From: Metabacillus bambusae
GTDB lineage: Bacteria > Bacillota > Bacilli > Bacillales > Bacillaceae
Length of the DNA: 64,000 bases
Reading direction: 5' to 3'
NCBI RefSeq assembly: GCF_017497975.1
Contig: NZ_JAGDEL010000024.1
Location: forward strand, 1-64,000
Positions 61,144 through 64,000 of this stretch are shown here, piece after piece. The position numbers and the translations under genes were made by a program. Each line of letters begins with the position of its first letter. Within the stretch, counting starts at the first letter, position 1. Below the pieces are notes generated by a model that made no database searches, was not told the DNA's origin, and saw only the letters and a program-made list of their open reading frames with translations.

Positions 61144-62898
61144 CTACCCCACAGTAGACTGAAGTACAGCCTTCTGGTCTTTATATTGTATATCAAAGAT
61201 TCTTTTATAATAGCCTTGCTTCGTCACTAACTCATCATGTGTTCCTCTTTCAACAATTGAGCCGTTTTCAAGTACGAGTATTTCATCAGCATGCTTTAAC
61301 GAAGAAATTCGATGAGCAATAATGAAAGTTGTTCTTCCCTTCATGACTTCTTTTAACTCTTTTTGTATATTAAACTCTGTCGTCATATCAACAGCACTTG
61401 TTGAATCATCTAAGATTAAAATGCTGGGATTCATACAAATTGCCCGAGCAATGGAGATTCGTTGCTTTTGTCCTCCTGATAAACCCATACCTCGTTCACC
61501 AAGCATTGTATCGTAACCATTAGGAAGCTCCATAATGAATTCATGTGCTTGAGCTCTTTTTGCTGCATCAATAATTGTTTCCATTGTTGAGTCTGGTCGA
61601 CCATAGGAAATATTTGCTCTAATCGTTGATGAAAACAGAAACGATTCCTGTAACACAACTCCCACATTAGACCGTAGTGTTTTTAAGGGATAATCGGTTA
61701 TATCCCTACCATCAATAAAAATCTCTCCAGTAGTCGGAGTATAAAACCTTGTCATTAATTGGGTTAAACTAGTTTTTCCTGATCCCGTTGCCCCTATTAG
61801 CCCGATCGTTTTACCAGAGCATGCTGTAAATGACACGTTATTAAGTGCTAAGGCGTCTTCTTTTTGGTAGCGAAGACTAACATTCTTAAACGTTACATGA
61901 CCTTCTAATGTTGGGACCGAGACAGTATTCTCCTTGTTTCTTATCGTTTCATCTGCTTCAAGAATCTCTAATAAGCGCTCACCAGAAGCCTTTGATTGCG
62001 AAAACAGATTTATAACAAAACCAAGGTGCATGATTGGCATCATCAAATACCAAACCAAACTAAAAAACGCGACAAGTTCACCTGGTTGTAGTCCTCCTCT
62101 CATAACGAGAACGCTTCCATATGCTAATAAAGCAACTACACAAATATTTCCTATTAACTCCATTAGTGGAAAATACTTCGCCCATACTAATGAAGTGGAC
62201 AGATTCTTTTCTTTATAATGACCATTTGCGTCGTTGAATTTTGAAATTTCGAAACCCTCTCGCGAAAGAGCCTTAACAGTTTGTATCCCACTAATATTTT
62301 CTTGCACATTTGTATTCAATTTACCAAAAGACTCTCTTATTTTTCGAAAAGCAGGATGCACCCTTTTGTCAAATTGGTAAACGGCTATTGCTAAAAAAGG
62401 TAATGCTGCAATCGTAACCAACGTTAGTGGAATAGAGTAAATAAACATAACTGTTAATGTTCCACAGATTAATAAAAGAAACCGAACAAGCTCGGAGAAA
62501 CCAAATGATAAGAAAAAGCGGAATCCCTCTACATCTGCAGTAAGCCTTGACATTAAATCTCCCGTTTTTGCATTGTCATAATACGAAAAAGGTAATCGCT
62601 GTAATTTTTCATACAATTCATTACGAAGCCGATAGACCGACTGAATTCCAAACATATCCCCTAAGTACTGATGAAAAAATGCAGACACTCCTTTTATCGC
62701 CATTAAGGATAAAAAACCAGTAACAATCCATGGAATGTATTCATATTGCTCTTTTAATACAATTTCATCAATAGTTAGCTGTAGAACAATTGGATAAATA
62801 ACGGTAATCGCTGTAATAAATAAAACAAAGAACAATGACCAAAGGAAATATTTTTTATAAGGCAAATAAAAGGATTTCAACTTTTTAAAGGTATCCAT
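61144..62898 (-). CDS. yfiB: Heterodimeric ABC exporter subunit YfiB-like
   Basis: A 584-aa ABC exporter half. Six membrane helices (about 15-300) precede the ATPase: Walker A GATGSGKTSLTQ near 372, canonical signature LSGGQKQRISIARA near 475, Walker B ILILDDSTSAVD in which the catalytic Glu is Asp, and H-loop AHRISS. The length and pairing fit B. subtilis YfiB/YfiC better than BmrCD (YheI/YheH, with a longer second subunit). The ATG at 62898 has GGAGGAG 6 nt upstream. Confidence 0.9.
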   Translation of the reverse strand: MDTFKKLKSFYLPYKKYFLWSLFFVLFITAITVIYPIVLQLTIDEIVLKEQYEYIPWIVTGFLSLMAIKGVSAFFHQYLGDMFGIQSVYRLRNELYEKLQRLPFSYYDNAKTGDLMSRLTADVEGFRFFLSFGFSELVRFLLLICGTLTVMFIYSIPLTLVTIAALPFLAIAVYQFDKRVHPAFRKIRESFGKLNTNVQENISGIQTVKALSREGFEISKFNDANGHYKEKNLSTSLVWAKYFPLMELIGNICVVALLAYGSVLVMRGGLQPGELVAFFSLVWYLMMPIMHLGFVINLFSQSKASGERLLEILEADETIRNKENTVSVPTLEGHVTFKNVSLRYQKEDALALNNVSFTACSGKTIGLIGATGSGKTSLTQLMTRFYTPTTGEIFIDGRDITDYPLKTLRSNVGVVLQESFLFSSTIRANISYGRPDSTMETIIDAAKRAQAHEFIMELPNGYDTMLGERGMGLSGGQKQRISIARAICMNPSILILDDSTSAVDMTTEFNIQKELKEVMKGRTTFIIAHRISSLKHADEILVLENGSIVERGTHDELVTKQGYYKRIFDIQYKDQKAVLQSTVG

Positions 62899-63260
62899 AT
62901 ATACTCCTCCCAACCCAGAAAATAATTTGTTTAATTTTTACATTATCTATACTTATAGTGGCATACCTCTAAATATATCGGGAATCGAAATAATTTTCTA
63001 GTTATTTATTTCATTTTTCTAAAAAATCGAACCATTTGATGAAATGCACCTCCTTCTTCTTGATGAACGATCTACTACTTTAGGATGAGAAGAACAAAAG
63101 CGCACAACATATCTTGCTGTGGCTTTTCTTTTAAATGAATAAATAGATACAATGTTATACTTTCTTATCACCCAAAAAAGCAACCCTCAAAGCGTTTTTT
63201 CCATACCTGTTATCGATATGAAAATACGGCTTTTTTATGAGTTGCTTTTTATAGTTGCTG
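62899..63260. other. Intergenic region with grpB terminator and a repeat fragment
   Basis: AAAAAGCAAC (63175-63184) and GTTGCTTTTT (63241-63250) form the base of a terminator-like hairpin for the grpB-like gene. GAACAAAAGCGCACAAC at 63091 is a short scrap of the AAAAGCG-type repeat. No ORF with a ribosome binding site is seen; the yfiB promoter must lie at the left end. Confidence 0.55.
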
Positions 63261-63841
63261 TTATTTAATTTTTTCTCTACGTGCTTTTTCTAATATTGAT
63301 TGAATACAGCTTGTTTTTGCACTAGCATATTCATTTCCATTTTCCCATTTCTTTAACGATAGCTCTTGTTTGACTTTTTCATACAATTGACGATCTACAA
63401 CTGAATTCCTTAAAAAGTCTCGGAATAATAGATGATCGTTCCACCAATCACTGTTATTAGGTACAACATGTATATGTGATTTTCGTTTTCCATGTGGAAT
63501 TTCAATAAAATTTTCCTTTGTCAAAACGCTAGGAAATGTTTCTTTATCTATTGTTTTCAATCCAATAAAAAATCGGCGAAATGGTAGCGCTGTTCATTAT
63601 AAATAGGCAAATAAACAAATGACGCCTCGGCCATTCTTGATGCAACAGTATCAAGCAGCGACTCTTCTTTTATACCGATCATGATATCGATAATCGGTTT
63701 CGCCGATAACCCACGAATTGATGTACTTCCGATATGTTCAATTAGTGGCTCTAAGTCTCCGATTATACCTGTTAGCTCCTTTTTTTCTTCTTCAAAATCT
63801 ACTGGCCATTTCGGATTATAGCTAGATAATGTAATTTTCAT
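63261..63841 (-). pseudogene. GrpB/UPF0157 nucleotidyltransferase-fold protein, frameshifted
   Basis: Two frames make one GrpB-family protein of about 190 aa. The first (from ATG 63841) has YNPKWPVDFEEEKKEL, the nucleotidyltransferase-like IEHIGSTSIRGLSAKPIIDIMIG, and runs on to PIYNEQRYHF before a stop. The second frame supplies ALPFRRFFIGLK, KSHIHVVPNNSDWW and HLLFRDFLR. A single base lost near 63590 (between NE and ALPFRRFF) joins them. The upstream AGGGGAG ribosome binding site is intact. As written the protein would be truncated after about 94 residues. Confidence 0.85.
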
Positions 63842-64000
63842 ACTTCTCCCCTTCTGTATTTACATTTTTCACAAACTTAAAATCTGATCTTGGCGATTAA
63901 TACGTTATATAATAAGCCATCCTAAGGGTGAAACTTATTCACATTATGTATTAAGTTACACTTTCAGGAGATAATTAATAGGACTATATAAATAAAAGAG

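Overview
The window is AT-rich DNA of a low-GC Gram-positive endospore-former type. Gene content points to Bacillaceae (Bacillus sensu lato): mreBH, ykpA, the yknWXYZ, yfiBC and citST-citM sets, a type I signal peptidase, immune inhibitor A, strong AAGGAGG ribosome binding sites, frequent TTG/GTG starts and CcpA cre sites. I do not assign a species. No rRNA, tRNA, CRISPR array or prophage was seen.

Layout: 0-5 kb recQ helicase and a secreted M6 metalloprotease (inhA). 5.4-7.3 kb mreBH followed by a tiny operon of short peptides and a small membrane protein. 7.4-14.5 kb acyl-CoA dehydrogenase, M29 aminopeptidase, a COG0523 GTPase, the LytS/LytT two-component pair and an OmpA-like lipoprotein. 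14.5-24.8 kb two inserted MITE-like elements, the ABC-F protein YkpA, a CPBP protease, a decayed lysE exporter gene, cstA, a streptomycin-kinase-like gene, DinB, a DUF4349 lipoprotein and signal peptidase I. 24.9-34 kb a membrane protein, Ohr, the fruRKA fructose operon and the yknZYXW efflux operon, whose last two genes are interrupted. 34.4-36.7 kb a PQQ-dependent dehydrogenase with a haem c domain.

37-52.3 kb is an organic-acid island, nearly all on the minus strand: an AEC transporter, TctABC, a CitA/DcuS-type two-component system, an ACT-containing malic enzyme, an AbrB-type permease, a 51-aa protein, a lone TctC-like lipoprotein, a second two-component pair (CitS/CitT-like) and a CitMHS citrate transporter. 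A 35-bp element shared (30/35) between the upstream regions of malic enzyme and citM, and a TTTTGTTCA motif present upstream of four units, suggest common control. cre sites add catabolite repression. 52.5-59 kb is a sugar locus: GH127 beta-L-arabinofuranosidase, a CUT1 ABC importer without its own ATPase and a LacI regulator, with two near-identical 17-bp operators. 59.3-63.8 kb holds the heterodimeric ABC exporter yfiBC and a frameshifted grpB.

The strongest structural signals outside genes are: a family of about 220-bp MITE-like elements (three copies, ~30-bp imperfect terminal inverted repeats, 8-bp target duplications) and a second 110-bp element with a perfect 8-bp duplication abutting one of them; a FruR operator of four 10-bp tandem repeats; the shared organic-acid element; and hairpins placed between binding-protein and permease genes in two transporter operons. 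Four genes (lysE, yknX, yknW, grpB) are broken. I found no clearly unprecedented system. The best candidates for undescribed biology are the shared organic-acid regulon element, the lone TctC/CitST arrangement and the three-gene micro-operon at 6.8-7.3 kb.
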